DNA from: JAEXNA01 sp050486105
GTDB taxonomy: Bacteria; Vulcanimicrobiota; Xenobia; Xenobiales; JADMJV01
DNA length: 6,460 nucleotides
Reading direction: 5' to 3'
NCBI GenBank assembly: GCA_050486105.1
Contig: JBJHCR010000348.1
Coordinates: 1-6,460, forward strand
Shown here one piece after another: positions 6,174 to 6,460 of this stretch. Position 1 is the first letter of the stretch; each line of letters starts with the position of its first letter. The notes under the pieces are model-generated. The model did no database searches. It was not told the origin of the DNA and saw only the letters and a list, made by a program, of their open reading frames with translations. Both the position numbers and the translations under genes were made by a program.

Positions 6174-6460
6174 CTAGAGGGCAACACCCTGAAGGACTGA
6201 ATAGGGAGTTCCTGTGGGAACTACGGCCTGCAACTGCCAGTCGGCCTGGGCGAATAAGCCTTGGTATTGTGGCAATGTGCGCTCTCGCCCAGCCAAGGTT
6301 TGTCCCACGTTCCAATCCAAAGCATAAAGCTCCTCGGCTCCTGGGACTCGACTCGGTGGCCACGGGAGCACGCATTCTACCACGGCCAAACGTCCACCGA
6401 GCTCGGTACTCAGGCGCGCTTTTCGGAGAATTTCCAAGGCTTCTGGGTCAGGCCAATCGT
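6174..6460 (-). CDS. SAM-dependent O-methyltransferase, C-terminal fragment (runs off right edge)
   Basis: Only the last 95 or so residues are in the window; the reading frame is open to the right edge. The visible sequence begins DWPDPEALEILRKAR, then GGRLAVVECVLP, then LDWNVGQTLAGRERTLPQYQGLFAQA, and ends VVPTGTPYSVLQGVAL. This matches the end of the Methyltransf_2 family (acetylserotonin/hydroxyneurosporene-type O-methyltransferases), whose usual form is HDWxDxxAxxIL, GGRLLVVE, then GRERT and VxPTxxPxS near the end. These enzymes move a methyl group from S-adenosylmethionine to a hydroxyl of a small molecule, often a pigment, quinone or secondary metabolite. The codon cut by the window edge ends in AC, so it can be CAC, which fits the conserved catalytic histidine before DW. 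A TTG at 6435-6437 is internal to the conserved domain and is not the start. The substrate cannot be told. The stop codon TAG at 6174-6176 is 6 bp from the end of the converging gene. Confidence 0.88.
   Translation of the reverse strand, partial: DWPDPEALEILRKARLSTELGGRLAVVECVLPWPPSRVPGAEELYALDWNVGQTLAGRERTLPQYQGLFAQADWQLQAVVPTGTPYSVLQGVAL

Noticed and set aside
6130..6375. 81-aa minus-strand frame overlapping the methyltransferase end
   Set aside because: The other minus-strand frame carries recognisable O-methyltransferase motifs up to its stop codon, so this one is a shadow.
1..6460. Search for a novel defence, mobile or CRISPR-like system
   Set aside because: There are no spaced repeats, transposase, integrase, toxin-antitoxin pair or nuclease motifs. 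The genes are a housekeeping polymerase subunit, two envelope proteins, one unknown and a methyltransferase fragment.

Overview
The window is chromosomal bacterial DNA with moderately high GC (roughly mid-50s percent by eye). It is built around a complete rpoC gene on the minus strand. RpoC is 1212 aa, has no large lineage insertion in the trigger loop, and its N-terminal region reads like the Firmicutes/Terrabacteria form of the subunit. The exported lytic transglycosylase and the membrane-anchored protein next to it show a peptidoglycan-containing envelope. I cannot name the phylum from this window. A diderm or deep-branching Terrabacteria-like lineage (for example Armatimonadota-type bacteria) is only a lead.

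Layout: 1-77 is the short 3' flank of rpoC. 78-3716 is rpoC (minus). 3717-4188 is a gene-free divergent intergenic region of 472 bp. It holds the rpoC ribosome-binding site, several hairpins that would lie in an rpoC leader RNA, a three-copy 8-mer and a possible promoter for the rightward genes. 4189-4701 (plus) encodes a membrane-anchored protein with two BamE/SmpA-like half-repeats. 4777-5637 (plus) encodes a secreted SLT-type lytic transglycosylase. 5715-6167 (plus) encodes a small, mostly helical protein of unknown function. 6174-6460 (minus) is the C-terminal end of a SAM-dependent O-methyltransferase that runs off the right edge and converges on the small protein gene with a 6-bp gap.

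The three plus-strand genes have short gaps (75 and 77 bp) and could be one transcription unit, with two envelope proteins followed by an unknown. rpoC and the O-methyltransferase have no evident functional tie to them. The most notable feature is genomic: rpoB, which almost always sits directly upstream of rpoC, is absent from that position. Here rpoC starts its own leftward unit behind a long structured leader region. I see no mobile element, CRISPR array, tRNA or rRNA, and no convincing sign of an undescribed multi-gene system.
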